From positions 16,757,428-16,821,427 of the forward strand of contig LR990049.1 in assembly GCA_905147135.1 (NCBI GenBank): a stretch of 64,000 nucleotides of DNA, written 5' to 3'. This DNA is from Blastobasis lacticolella. Its lineage: Eukaryota; Arthropoda; Insecta; Lepidoptera; Blastobasidae. Shown one piece after another: positions 44,020 to 55,936 of the stretch. The notes below the pieces were generated by a model. That model saw nothing but the letters and a program-made list of their open reading frames with translations. It made no database searches and was not told the DNA's origin. A program made the translations under genes and the position numbers. Position 1 is the stretch's first letter. The number at the start of each line of letters is the position of its first letter.

Positions 44020-47000
44020 CTACGTGCATACCTGCAGTATCTGGCTGGCCTCGAACGCTGTCCCGGGCAGCAGAACTATGGGCGCGGCCACCCGTCCGGC
44101 TTCCACGCACACCATATTCGGGAACTCGTCGTCGCCGAAGTCGGGGATCTCCTTCGCGTAGTCCGCCCACGGGTTCCAGATCACTGGGTGACGGACACAA
44201 GATTGGTTATACATACATATTAGAATAGAAAAGCTTTATCACATCAAAGATACGACGATTGCACGACACAATACATATGAAATATACAATGATCTTTGTC
44301 CATTCATAACCTTAATACTTTTTTGTAAAAATTATACATTGTTTGAATTTGTACTCCACTGCGAAAACACTATTTTCTAAACGCGTTTGGCCTGTATGGT
44401 GGCTCTAATGGAGTAAAATATAGTTAAAATACGTCGTACTATTTGTGAGAATTAAATGCTCAAAGTTGACAGTTGATTTTAGCCAATGAAACAGTGTAAT
44501 TTTGTAACTCAGTCACACTCGCTGGTAGCGCCAAACGGCAGTAAATTTACCCATACCTATACAGAACTACCCATTTAAATGAATAGAATATAATGAAATG
44601 ACTTGAAGTGATAAGAATAAATCACATCAAGAGGAGGCCTTGTCGCGAAAAGCGATATCTTCAAGGGAAACCTTATGGAAGACTAATTAAAAAGTTGCTG
44701 TCTCGAGACGAGCGACAGATGTATATCGAAAATTTTGTGTCACGGCAAGATTGGTATCAAGACACACTTGGAGCCGAGTCTGTTGTACCCAAAAGCGCAA
44801 TAATAGATCTTACACAAAGGGGTTGAACCCCCAGCTGGCCGGTAAGGTTAGTTACAGTACCACCAAATTACTTGTTCAGTAGAGAAAATCAAAACTATAG
44901 ACGCCATATACAGAGCGTCGGTGGCCTAGCGGTAAAGGAATTCTACTGGCAAGCGAGAGGTACCGGCTTCCAATCCCACTGCCGCCATGTACCAATGACT
45001 CTTTTCTGAGTTATGTACATTATTTGAACACTAACCGATGTTCTACGGTGTGGGAAAACGTGATGAAACTTGCACATTCAGGCGACTGAATGACCATGAT
45101 CCAATCTGGACAGGTTCCCCTGATGGCAGGGTCACGGTGGTCAGATGGCAGTCGATCAAGCGTCAAGGAAGATACGCCTCCATGGGTATTTCCATAAGTG
45201 AAAAAAACACTTTCTGCACCAACCAGTTAAGATAGATAGATGTATCCGGGCGTTTTCCGCAAATCGACGAACCTGCGGCTATTCTGCGTGAGGGTGACAT
45301 ATTCCTAGCCACCCTACTATTCCTGCCATCCTAACTCTCCAGGAAATATAGAAATCCTTTCAGCTTTACAAACGCATCTGAAATAGTCCACCAACCGGTA
45401 TCTGGGAAGTTGTATTTCTGTATCCGCATCTTCCGTCCACTGACCACGTTGGTGATGATGTGCTCCTGCATCGTGTTCTGGTAGATGCGGTCCGTCCACT
45501 CGTTCACGGTGACCACCTCGCGCGTCTCCTGGTACACCGCACCCTCGCGCGTCTGGGAAGAGGGAAGTAAAGAAAGAAAAGACATTTATTACACATAGCA
45601 CACCACGACACAATAACAGTTACAGACTACGGAAACATTAACCTTTTCAGCGCCAATGTCTGATATATCAGACTTTAAGTTTCGTGCCCTCGCCGCCAAT
45701 GTCGATATTATCAGACAAATAAATCTTACCAATTTAACTCTATTTTTTCCTATCGTTATAGTACCTGACGACACATTTATGTCGACACGTTTATTGTCGT
45801 GGCGTGTGGTGAACGTTTTTGACGAAAACTCTTGGCGGGGAAAGGGTTAATAATTAAAACATCTAAGACAATGCGAAGCCTCCCATGCCACTGTTGGTGT
45901 TGCGGCGGCCAGCGTAAATGATACCCACTCAGCATGTGCTGTGAGGCGCAAGAAGCAAGAAGAAGAGGGTGTTTGTAAGTTACGGAATCTATACATAGTA
46001 TAAAACAAAGTCGTTTCCCGCCGTCTTTATCTGTGTACGCTTAGATCTTTTAAACTAGGCAACGGATTTTAATGTGGTTTTCAAAAATAGATAAGAGTGA
46101 TACAAGAGGAAGGTTTCTAAGTAAGAAAAGTAAGGGTAGGTAAGGGTAAAGTGGGTGTACGCGAAGGAAGAGGCGCCGGGTCCGCTAGTTTTATATAAGG
46201 TAGTGTGCAAATCATCATCTCAGCTGTCCCACGCCTTCCCATTGTCTCCCTACGACGACCTTTACGTGGTCGTCCGTCCATCTCGTGGGGGCCGAACTAT
46301 GCTGCGATTGCAGCGAATGCAGAGGCAGGTGGTAGACTACAGACTGGCCCTTAAGAGTATAGGGGCTGCTACACGATTGCAAACCCAGGTTGCCAACAGA
46401 GTGACCTTGATCAACCTATAAATCAACGACCACGTATCCTCACGTTTGGCGTTGGAAAAATGGCTGCCATTCTTTGATTGGTTGGTTGATCAAGGTCACT
46501 CTGTTAGCAACCTGGATTTGTCCTTTCGAAAGGATGATATCTACAGCAAAACCAAGGGTACGGACAAAGCTTTTACCTTTTATACTTTGAAAATGTTAGC
46601 AACGGGAATGCCACATAGCTTACACAACCGTTGGCCGAAGGGGCGGAAAGGTCCTCGAATGACATGAGATAGACGGACGGACGACCTTATAAACTTCCCA
46701 ACTTACACAGTAAGGAAGACCCACGGGAAGTTTAGGGCGATCCAGCGCATCCTGTTTTAGAAAAACACTCGCAGGGAACACGTTGATAGACATAGACAGC
46801 ACTTTATTCGATTCCACACTACATTCTTAACCTAAGGTGAAAACATTATCCAGTAAATTATAATTATTGAAAGACCAGCCAGTGATGTAACGGGCTCGTG
46901 CCTGTCCCAGCGCTGGGTTTTCAGAAAAGCCATCTCTAACTCTGTATATTGACCTTGTCCACGAGTTGCATTCCACATCCGCCCGGTAACTGACCTTATC

Positions 47001-49787
47001 AATGAACATGCATCCGTGCATGCCGGTGATCTGGCAACGCCGGACGTCTGGCACCTTGAAGTAAGTGTGCAGAAGCATCTGGCAACTGAACGTGAGCTCC
47101 TTGCTAGGGTTGTACACGCCGATGTTGAAGTGCAGCTCTTTCTCGCGAAGGATCAGCCGGTACGTCAGTCTGAACCTGTGTGAGGAGGTGTGTCGTCGAT
47201 TAGTGTTTGGTCAATTTACAAAGAACTGTGCAAATACCTACATTTTATGAATATGTGTTACGGGTTTAATACAGTGTACCCAATATTTCGACTCAGTTGC
47301 ATACATCATTGATCGGGACGACTGGAGAACTGTGGTTGATGTTAGCTACCAGTAGACGAGCCGTTACCGATGAGAGGATAGGTTGCTTTTCCGAAATAGT
47401 TGGAAATCGAACTCGACTTAAAGTAAATATCTGTATCAGTCACTTTGATTACGACCTGATTCTGGTTTAAAGTGAGTTCGAGTTTCAATGGTAGCAGACA
47501 ACTTGTTAGAAAGAGGGTAGATCGGTTACGGCCGATATTTAGCTAGCTATAGGGTCTCATTTGTTAACAGTCTGGTCCTATCAGGGGGCCTGCCGTCCTA
47601 GGCCAATAACGTCTACACACTAAAGCGATTATTGCCTGCCGGTAATGGCCTGCTGCCATCTCTGCAACTACACACTAGCAGATGGGAGTCGACAGTTTCT
47701 GTGAAACTGAAGGAACTCGACTGATGGTAGACGTCGACTACCTGCTAATGTGGCCTCAAGGCCACGGACTGTCCGGCCAATATCTGTCGACGATGACCAT
47801 GATCGTCAAGCGCTCACACACTTTCAGTTTATATAAGTCGTCAGTCCGAAACCTTAAACGGAACTGTTAATGTGTGACCTATTGCGATTAACTGACAGAC
47901 TGATATCGTCCGGCGAACTGTTAATCTGTGGGGCCCTTAATACCATCCGCACTTTTTACTTATTTTTAGTCAGTCAAGCAGCAAAAGTGGCAAAAGATCT
48001 CGCCATTCAGTCACTGTCCGTATACCGTATCTCGTCGAATCTCATGGAATCAGTAAGTACATGAGATTTGACGAGGTTCTAACCGCGAATGCAAAAGCAA
48101 CGAACATCAATGGACATCCCCAGACTGTATCTTCAAAATGCCAAGGACGCAGTATACTAGCTGGAGTTAACTGGAGTATACTTACTGGAAGTGCCACATG
48201 GAGTGTGTGAACTCGTCGTCCATGAGACTGAAGACCGCCTCCACGTCGCCGCTGGGCAACCGCTCGGGCATCTTCTCCACGTGCCACCGCCCTATCCGTG
48301 CGAACCCGTGCTGCGGCCCGAACGCCCATTGTCCGAATTGCGCTGGAACACGTACGGAAGAGGTTAACAGTTTAAAACTATGATCTGTTTAAACTGACTT
48401 GTCTTATTTGGTGTACAAACAATGCCCAAAATCACGACTTGCCGTATCAATCACGCTACGTATATTGTGTATAGATGTCGAGAATTATACAAGAAACACA
48501 TAGAATATGAATTTCAACTAATACTGCTGCAGATTATCCATTTAAATATATAATTTCCTTAGCCAAATAAGACAAGTCAGTCTGGACAGATTCTAGTAAA
48601 GTGTGTTTTTTTAGAGACAGAGACCTTTAAATTGAAATAAAACTGAGAACATTTTCATTTCTTTCCCCATACAAAATTTTGTTCGGCGATGCGAATGAAT
48701 CATTCAACCAAAATTGTGGTTGAATGATTAATTTAATGAGCATACAATGGCCACATGAACGAAATTATATTTAAACATAAATGCCATTAAATTATCTTTA
48801 CAAAAAGCTAGTATAACTGATATAAAATACGTTTTCTTTGTTTTAAAGTTCTCCGCCGTTAAAAATACACCCTATACGTAGGTAGTATCAAGTCTTACAC
48901 TGCGTCACGCGGAAACCCCGCGCGGTCAGTCGCATGAAGAGTCTCTTTCTAGTCTATAGCAGGTTCACTACGGAGCCCGAGCTGCATATGTCCTGATATG
49001 CAACCAATGGACAAGAAAAAGACCTTGTCAGAACTCGCGCGGTTCCCGCCTGATGCAGCACAAGACCTCGTGGCAATCGGAACTTTGGTGTTCCATTGAG
49101 GATCCTTATCGTCACAGGTGATTTATCTTATTTGTTTTTTATATCCATGTAGGTGTTAGTGCGGTAAATCGGTGCGTACTATTAAATTAACACTGGCACA
49201 CTACAGAAAATAGAATATCATGGCTAAAAACACAGCAATGCGAGCTAAGTCTTAAGTTTCACTATCATAACCAACTTCGCAAAGAAAACCCTATCGAAAT
49301 GAAAACATTTTGATGTTGTTAATGAGTTGTTTAATGTAGTAATTAATCTCTTTGTTACAAAGAAATTCCGATCGGGAATTTCGTAATCTGGTACCCACGC
49401 AAAGATTAATTAGAACAAGATACTGAAAAATACGGGAGACAGGAAATTAAGACTCCTAAAAATCCAAGTTAGCTTCATAATAATATCCTGTGTTCAGGAA
49501 TATTTCATACAACTTGATTCTATTAAATTAAAATATAACGTGTGTGGAAAATGTTCTTTAATACATGTCTTAGAAGCTCAACACGTAAGTCGATTTATTC
49601 TGGATATTGTCTGCTCAAGATGATGTTTCCTTATCTTTTTTTAATAGTAGTCAGATACACATGCACATGTTCTAACCCATGTGACAACAGCTGTTAATTT
49701 TCCTAAGAACAAAAAAGTAAATACTCACGAAAGACGAAAGGTATTCCACCTCGTATCGCCCTTTTCCCGTCGAATACGGCTTGCTTA
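44020..49787 (-). CDS. glucose-6-phosphate 1-epimerase (hexose-6-phosphate mutarotase), exons 2 to last
   Basis: Five minus-strand exons, all GT-AG and in phase: 49787-49729 (KQAVFDGKRAIRGGIPFVF), 48342-48186 (QFGQWAFGPQHGFARIGRWH... to MWHFQ), 47175-46995 (LTYRLILREKELHFNIGVYN... LLHTYFKVPDVRRCQITGMH), 45552-45396 (EWTDRIYQNTMQEHIITNVV, GRKMRIQKYNFPDT) and 44183-44020 (VIWNPWADYAKEIPDFGDDE, FPNMVCVEAGRV, stop after ILQVCT). The enzyme interconverts the alpha and beta anomers of glucose 6-phosphate and belongs to the galactose-mutarotase-like fold. The conserved His of HGFAR and Glu of CVEAG are the expected catalytic pair. The N-terminal exon (substrate-site start, usually ending in LFVS) was not found, so the first intron is long or the exon lies outside the window. 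The terminus assumes read-through past a GTATGC at 44031-44026; an additional small exon is possible. Confidence 0.9.
44225..44912 (+). other. epimerase intron with an unrecognised open stretch
   Basis: In the intron between the last two exons, the plus strand is open at about 44608-44826 (KRRPCREKRYLQGKPYGR, LIKKLLSRDERQMYIENF, ending in a stop). No family recognised. It could be a transposon fragment or a nested gene piece. Confidence 0.25.
44914..45165 (+). repeat. tRNA-derived SINE in epimerase intron
   Basis: AGCGTCGGTGGCCTAGCGGT, damaged box B (GCTTCCAATCCC), CCATGTACCAATGACTCTTT, ACGGTGGTCAGATGGCAGTC. The 3' part is truncated. Confidence 0.85.
45638..45850. mobile_element. piggyBac-type MITE with TTAA target duplication
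   Basis: Flanked by TTAA at 45638-45641 and 45847-45850. Ends CCTTTTCAGCGCC and GGCGGGGAAAGG are inverted repeats, followed inside by GTCTGATATATCAGAC. The structure and TTAA site fit the piggyBac superfamily. No transposase. Confidence 0.8.
45995..46196 (+). repeat. CTAGT-GGCGCGAC-family repeat (copy 2)
   Basis: AGTATAAAACAAAGTCGTTT, GCAACGGATTTTAATGTGGT, AAGAGGAAGGTTTCTAAG, a short GGGTAGGTAAGGGTAA run, then GCGCCGGGTCCGCTAGTTTT. Homologous to 11200-11655 but without the minisatellite expansion. Confidence 0.65.
46245..46690. mobile_element. foldback element with two pairs of inverted arms
   Basis: The inner pair (CAGGTTGCCAACAGAGTGAC / CTTGATCAACC at about 46386-46416 and its complement at 46482-46513) is near-perfect. 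The outer pair (GTCGTCCGTCCATCTCGT at about 46268-46285 and its complement at 46661-46683) is shorter and less exact. It lies wholly in an epimerase intron. Confidence 0.65.
47180..48180. other. epimerase intron
   Basis: Contains no recognisable repeat ends. AACTGTTAAT-type motifs recur at 47865 and 47918, and ORFs lack motifs. Confidence 0.4.
48392..48583 (-). mobile_element. 192-bp MITE, copy 2
   Basis: Same terminal repeats as the element at 1156-1337, in reverse orientation, sitting in the epimerase intron about 50 bp upstream of the 48186-48342 exon. Confidence 0.8.
48698..48729. repeat. short perfect hairpin
   Basis: AATCATTCAACCA and its complement, separated by 6 bp. Confidence 0.7.
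48730..49728. other. epimerase intron, unassigned
   Basis: A GC-richer patch at 48895-49090 has no open frame of note; otherwise AT-rich. Confidence 0.35.
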
Positions 49788-50039
49788 CTGAAAAAGAAAA
49801 GAAACAGTATTTCATAAAATTCTAGATAAATAAAAACGCGAAGCCACGCAAAGAAAGTTAAGAAAACGAAACATCGCAAATGCCACAAAGTTGTAACAAA
49901 GCCATTTCTAGAAATGGGTTTTAATTGTGAAACGTACACTCGATTGTTCCTACGTTTTATGCGCCTTGAAAATGATTTCAATAGAGCCATATTGCGTACA
50001 GAAACATTTAATAAGAAATATGCCTTCTCGAGTCCCGTA

Positions 50040-50440
50040 CGAGATGCCGTTTATTGCGAATCGTCATATGGTCATATTGTCTAGTTCTGAAGGCTCGCCG
50101 CTCGCATTATGGGGCGGCGGCGGCTGAGATGATCCGCCCGCTGTGACCGCATTACCGCTGCAGATCACGTTTGGTCGCCGATCAATTTTAGCGGTTGCAT
50201 TCCACAGGGGCCGCGGGCGCGAGCAAAAACCACCCTTGTATTATAAATGCATCAGTGGACAGGTCCGCGGCAAAAACTTAGCTCGAGCTGGACACGTATA
50301 AATTATTTATGCCATTTTTAGCATTTCGGAGTTGGTCGCGACTGCCGATGCCGCGGGGATGCCGCGAGTCGCGACGGATGCTTGCGATCGCGTGTTTTGC
50401 GAAGCAAGGTGTTAGTTTATGGGGGGAAATCTAAATTGAC
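50040..50440. promoter_or_regulatory. GC-rich unique block, candidate regulatory element
   Basis: Markedly GC-rich relative to the surroundings (GGGGCGGCGGCGGCTGAG, GGCCGCGGGCGCGAGC) with embedded AT-rich homeodomain-like sites (AAATTATTTATGCCATTTTT). It shows no repeat ends and no sustained ORF. Candidate enhancer, by composition only. Confidence 0.3.
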
Positions 50441-51060
50441 GACGCTTAGCGCCATATCGTTTAATTATATAATTGTTTGACATCACATCTAAATAAATAA
50501 CTAAATAAAAGCATTTATTACACTAAATCATATGGCACAGCAGGTACATTTATATAAAGAAAAAGAAAAACCTATAAACTGCAATGCTAACATTGATCGT
50601 CGTCAGTCGTAGTTGGGCTATTTTTTCGTTTGAATAAAAATACAAAGAAACCTAATAGCTGATTGCGAATGAACTGGTGAACAATTACAAGATCACAATC
50701 AGCAGTCTGTTATATTATGTATGTTAATACATTGTCGATGCACAGACATACCTACCTCTCACAAATATCACTTAAACCTTTGCGAACCCTGATCATTATA
50801 ATCGGATACTTGCACACGATTGCGTCGGCAATCGTACAAATAACTTTACAGCAATCCTTTACTGCTGTTCGTATTATATGTGCTTCAGATGAGGTTCGGA
50901 GTGTGTCATTACCACTGGTGGATTCTCGGAAGATATTACGATAGATGCGGATCTTCTACAATGCATGTAGAGCCTCCACGTATGTACCTTGATTACAGAA
51001 TACGAACTACGCCGTGATATAGGCAATTGCTGTTTCTTCCATACTATTGATGAGCGCTAT
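50441..51060. other. unassigned noncoding
   Basis: No supported gene; ORF at 50717-50944 lacks motifs. Confidence 0.35.
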
Positions 51061-51470
51061 ATAGTATAAAATGAAGTCGTCCGAAATTCGGTTTTCGCGT
51101 CTGTCTGTATTCTGTATGTATTTAGCGGAAATATCCTTCTAAACCACGCAACGGGTTTTGATGTGGCATTCACCATCAGTTAGAGAACTTCTTCTGGAAG
51201 GTTTAATGTATAATACATGGATTATAGGATTATGTGGAGAACAGATGTCTGGCCATGCCGCCCCCGCCAGGCACGGGAAGGAGAGGCCGGCCCAAGAAGC
51301 GATGGCTGGACATCGTTAAGAGTGACATACGTGCCCACAGACTCACTACTAAGGAAGCCGAAGACCGAGCAAAGTGGACTAAGAATGGCAGGAAGGCGGA
51401 CTCCGGGCACCCGCGTGTTGCGCGGGGACGCAACCGGGATTTAACGCCAATATGATGATGATGACATGCA
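51061..51470 (+). mobile_element. RTE-type LINE C-terminal fragment
   Basis: The plus-strand frame at 51234-51455 reads GRRGRPKKRWLDIVKSDIRA, HRLTTKEAEDRAKWTKNGRK. This is the basic C-terminal tail typical of RTE-like endonuclease-reverse transcriptases, ending at a (GAT)n tract (about 51452-51463). Upstream, 51061-51230 is a TATAAAATGAAGTCG-family repeat. Confidence 0.75.
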
Positions 51471-51624
51471 TATTATAGGAAGAAAACCCGAGAAAGCCCG
51501 CGCGAAACCAGGGGAATCACGAATAGTAATTAAAAGCGATAAGATATTAACACTTAGATTCATAATATCTTCTTTGAATTTAATTTTATCGTAGAAATTA
51601 ACAATAATTATATCTTGTACTAGT
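51471..51624. other. unassigned noncoding
   Basis: Short AT-rich spacer between two repeats. Confidence 0.3.
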
Positions 51625-51812
51625 GCACGGCGCGACTTCGTTTACGTACACCTACTTTACCCCTACCTACCCTCTTCTTCTTGCTTATAAACCTTCCTCT
51701 TAAATCACTCTATCAATTGTTTAAAACCGCATTAAAATCCGTTGCGTAGTTTAAAAGACCTAAGCGTACTTCGGGACAGACGACGGGAAGCGACTATGCT
51801 TTTACTATGTAC
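51625..51812 (-). repeat. CTAGT-GGCGCGAC-family repeat (copy 3)
   Basis: CTAGTGCACGGCGCGACTTC, then CACCTACTTTACCCCTACCT, TAAACCTTCCTCTTAAATCA, CGGGAAGCGACTATG. Reverse orientation relative to 45995-46196. Confidence 0.65.
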
Positions 51813-53095
51813 AGATATATTCTTCAGTAAATCGTAAAAAACGTATTTCAATTCTTTTATGGGCCAGTATCAGTATACGAGTGGGGTATTTAAATAAATT
51901 ACAAAAACCGTTGAATGGCGAGTGGTGGCTATGAATGGCAGGACGCGACGGAGACGAATAAGGAAATTAATTAGCATGGCCCTTGTGGCCCTGCTCAAGC
52001 TTCAAGTCTAGCCAATTATGCCAGACTATAAATATACGAGTATCCGAAAGCGCCGTCGACGGAACTATGTTTCGAACGAACCCTCGACGCATTGTGCCTT
52101 TCAAATTTGGTTGCATTGCCATCCTGTGGTGACAGTCAGTCGCTGGCTGTATGGGTTTGGTATAACTACTCGGTTCTTAACAAACTGCCCATTGTGAGAG
52201 CTTATTTATTATAATTAATTATCACTTTCTGACAGATATACTGATACACATGAGTAGGATTAACAAAAAGAATATGACACAACACAAATTACTTCATCTA
52301 GGGGCTATCCGTAGATAGATACTAGGATTACTAGCATATAATACTAAAACTAAAAATACAAGTTAATCGTTATAATTATGGAAATACACTGACTAATGTA
52401 TTTATTGAGGCAATTAATATAATTATAAACAATTATTCATCCGCAGGCAGTTGCGGATCTAAAAATAGAACCTTAGAAAGGTGACTAGATGACATTAGGC
52501 TCGATGCCATAAATGTCCTCTCTGTATAATTACGTACGTTAAAAAAGTCAATAATTTAAAACTGAATGCGGACAAAAATGCATGTTATCCTGATCTGTCA
52601 ATGTGTGAGGGATGAAATAGTTTTATGACGATTAAAGAGCGAATGTAATCACGTCTCAGGGCGTGTTAATGGACCATTGACGACAATTAATTAGTCGATG
52701 GTTGGCGGTCGATTCGACGGAAGAATTGTATAATTATTAAATGGACCCGAAGCCCCTAACAAGTTCAATATTATACTGAAACAGGTGGTACTTTCGTCAG
52801 TCAGATACTTCATCTTCAGTGCTAAGATATACATTCAGATGATTCAGAGAACAGTTGTTATTTTGTCTTTTCTTGAACCTAATGAATCCTAAACGACATT
52901 TTGGTGAGCATTTAATTCTTCCTAAGAAAAGGTTTAACTGCTTACTGAAGCAGCTTTAATAATTATGGTAAAAAATCATTTGAAAAAGAAGTATCCTTGT
53001 GAAAATAATTATACTCTCGTCCTTTTCTAGATGCTTAAAATTGTCTCCTCCTTAAAAATGCCTCCCGCCAATTTTAGTTGTCCTCTCCATCGCAA
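51813..53095. other. unassigned noncoding
   Basis: No repeat ends or exons recognised. GC-richer at 51910-52130. Confidence 0.35.
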
Positions 53096-53400
53096 ACGTT
53101 CAAAACCCGTTACCGTTCTAGAACGTTCGAAAAGGGATCCGCGCGCAATCCGCGGCGGTTCCGATTTCCACGAAAGGGCGAATGAAAGCAATAGACAAAG
53201 TTTTAATTAGGCGCTCGGTGCGGCATCCGCGGAATGCCTTCATGAGCGCGCCCCGCGGCCGCCGCCTTTTTACCGGCAAACCCGTTCCGCCATTCAACGC
53301 GAGGGCTGGCCCGAATTGGTCAGAGATCACCCGCCAATTGGACGACCGACGCATAACCGGCCGATTGTTGTAAAACTGTGTGGAAAGCAACCTATTTGTA
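53096..53400. promoter_or_regulatory. GC-rich unique block, candidate regulatory element
   Basis: CpG-rich (GATCCGCGCGCAATCCGCGG, GCGCGCCCCGCGGCCGCC) and open in more than one frame on both strands, which points to composition rather than coding. No splice or family motif fits. Confidence 0.3.
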
Positions 53401-53518
53401 CTAACAGATGATGCGTCAAAGAGGCCTGAAGACTGGCCTGCGGGCTACCCTGATGTGTCTCGTCAGAACAAGTCAATGCATATCGTTAATCATGCAGTCA
53501 TAATTCAAGTCTTCTTCC

Positions 53519-53936
53519 AATGAGCAGTTTTCCAATAGGTATCTAAAGCATTCCTAACCACTCACTAGATGGCGCTCCGACAATTTTGGTAATTGATAAT
53601 CGCTTGAAATAGGTTCTTAGCAAACAGGATATAAACACTGGGTACGTTGTATTGGATAATATTGTATTTGTCAACAGTTTTCAACCATTTTAGAGGTTGT
53701 AATAATAATTTAACATAGTGCCAACTTCTATAAATATTTCTTTTTACACTTCGTTCAACCTCTAACAATTATGTTTATAATAGTAAAAATTTAATTTTTA
53801 AGTTTAGTATTAGTTGGCTGCATCTGCCACCTGCCACCATTATACAGATTATAAAAAGATTACCAAAATTGTAGGAGCGCCATCTATTGATGCTTTTTGA
53901 GACCAACTATCAATACCTACTGGAAAACTCCTCATT
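53519..53936. mobile_element. 418-bp long-TIR MITE
   Basis: Outer ends AATGAGCAGTTTTCCAATAG / GTAT and the complement at 53912-53936, plus inner AGATGGCGCTCCGACAATTT / TGGTAAT against 53862-53892, give TIRs of about 80-90 bp with a loop of about 240 bp. Confidence 0.75.
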
Positions 53937-53939
53937 AGG

Positions 53940-54290
53940 CAAGTGAATTTTCATGGCAGCAGATGATGCCTTAACGAGCGATACCTTACGTTGACGAATG
54001 TATCAATGTAACTAATTCATACATTGCATGTGTGACACAGTAGTCAAGTGGTAGTAATTCAACTCGCTTGCAATTGCAACACGATTTACAAGAAAGATAC
54101 CTATTAAAGTTTTCAATTCCAAAACGCATGCACCCAGTAAAACCGCACGCCGACCGACCGAGGCATCCTTTCGTAATGACTTACATCGCAATAGAAGTAC
54201 GTAAACAGAGTTGTGGTATTGACAGACAAAAAAGCATTCCACATGTTAATGCTCCAATGCCAGTAGCAAACTTGGCATTGAATTAAGAGC
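53940..54290. other. unassigned noncoding
   Basis: Nothing supported; overlapping ORFs on both strands lack motifs. Confidence 0.3.
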
Positions 54291-54560
54291 GTGCATTACG
54301 CGCGGCGCATACGCCCGTCGGAGGCATTGTACGCGGCGCGCGCATCTCACGGGCAGCCTCCATCCATGCAACAATGTTGGGAACTGTGACATATCGCTAT
54401 AATCGATACCATGGAACCCGTGAACAATGGCGACGAGTATGGAGGCGGTCGAGGGAAATGTATCTCGCGGTCGCTGGTGGCCGCGTTTTTTCGTTTAATG
54501 AGCCGGTAACGGATTAGCTTAAGATGCCACGGTTGGTGCTTGCTTGGAAAAGACAAATAA
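54291..54560. promoter_or_regulatory. GC-rich unique block, candidate regulatory element
   Basis: ATTACGCGCGGCGCATACGC, GTACGCGGCGCGCGCATC and CTCGCGGTCGCTGGTGGCCG stand out from the AT-rich background. ATCGATA motifs occur at about 54399 and twice near 54578-54596. Regulatory role is inferred only. Confidence 0.25.
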
Positions 54561-55617
54561 TTTGCCATGAGAATAATCGATCGATACATATCGATAGTAT
54601 CGGGCATTATAGATGCTCGCACACCCAGATAATTGCTATTTGATGCAAATGAAAGGATTATTTCTGCAATAATCTGCTAATTTAAAATATACTTGCATAA
54701 CTTTGATTTAAAATTGACAACGCTCCGATGCATTCGAAACTCAATAAAGGAAACAGAGCACTCAACTATTATACGGTACCTGTCGGTGCGTGGCAACATA
54801 GTGATTAAACTCGAGATGAGGCTATCGCCCGATAACCTCGCATCATAATAGCATCAACGGCAAATTACAAACAAGCTTATCGCAATTTCATGAAGCGGCA
54901 AGCGAGACCCCATGCCCATGAATGGAGGTGCATTAATATTGAACATGTGCACTCATCTATACCAGCTAGGGTGTTTGACACAGTAAAAACCAATGAAAGC
55001 CCCAATAAAAATGTTAAACGAACCAGTTTTTTTTTCGCATTCCATTTAACGTATACGGGTAAAAAGTTCATTAGAAATTATCATTTATAATTTACGTTTA
55101 GAGGCTTCTTGTTAGTCGACACGGAGCGTTTAACGATACAACTTTGTTTCAGGTAAATACCGTTTCGTATGGCTGGCGGGCTGTCTAATTAGTTTAACCG
55201 GTGACCGTGTGAAAAAAGTGCCATCATCTGCCGTAAAGCGCAGAAGCCGTCGCGGGTGATTCCCGCTTCCTACCATTAAGTCTGGTGATTGCAAAACGTA
55301 TAATTTTATAAGAAGTGGAACGAGGAGCTTTTTAGGAATAAACGAATTGACCGTTATACTTCTAAAATTATTAGGAATTAAACTTTAAAAACTGGAAGCG
55401 TATCTTCTGGCACCCAGCAGATGAAGGACATTGGGCGTATGTGGACGACAGCGGAGAAAATTTTAGTTACTATTCTCAGCTACAAATCATCAATTCCCTT
55501 TGATGATTTTTGGTTTAGTATTACCTGTGGTTGCAAAATGTCAAATATTAAATGTTCTTATTGCAGAATATATAATAATATATTATGCAATTTGAACATT
55601 TAATAATAGCCAATATC
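54561..55617. other. unassigned noncoding
   Basis: No exon or repeat end recognised. Confidence 0.35.
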
Positions 55618-55643
55618 GGATTCGGTATAATAATACCGAATCC
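55618..55643. repeat. 26-bp hairpin
   Basis: GGATTCGGTAT and its complement with a 4-base loop. Confidence 0.8.
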
Positions 55644-55936
55644 TTGTTTCGTCCGGACGGGAGCAGCCCGGACAGCGTTGATAATGCGCGGGCGCACCGC
55701 TATGACATATTATAAGGAGGCGGCAAACTGGTTCGATGAAAAAACGGGTTGCATTATAACTGGCCAGCTACTGGGCATCGACAAATTAAAGGTCGTATAA
55801 ACGGCGCGACACTACGCGGCAATTAGATCTTTTTGGTGTGTCCAGGACGCTGGCTGAATATTAAAAAACAAAGATCCGGACAGTAAAACAGAAAAAAGCA
55901 TCGAAAACGTATGACATTAATGATACCCAGTTTGCA

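Noticed and set aside
44011..44031. Extra 3' exon of the epimerase starting just after TTATCAG
   Set aside because: The implied intron would be about 20 bp, far below a workable size; reading through to TAG at 44022-44020 is simpler.
53118..53390. 90-residue ORF in a GC-rich block
   Set aside because: Open frames exist on both strands at once, as expected from GC-rich composition; no splice sites or family motifs fit.
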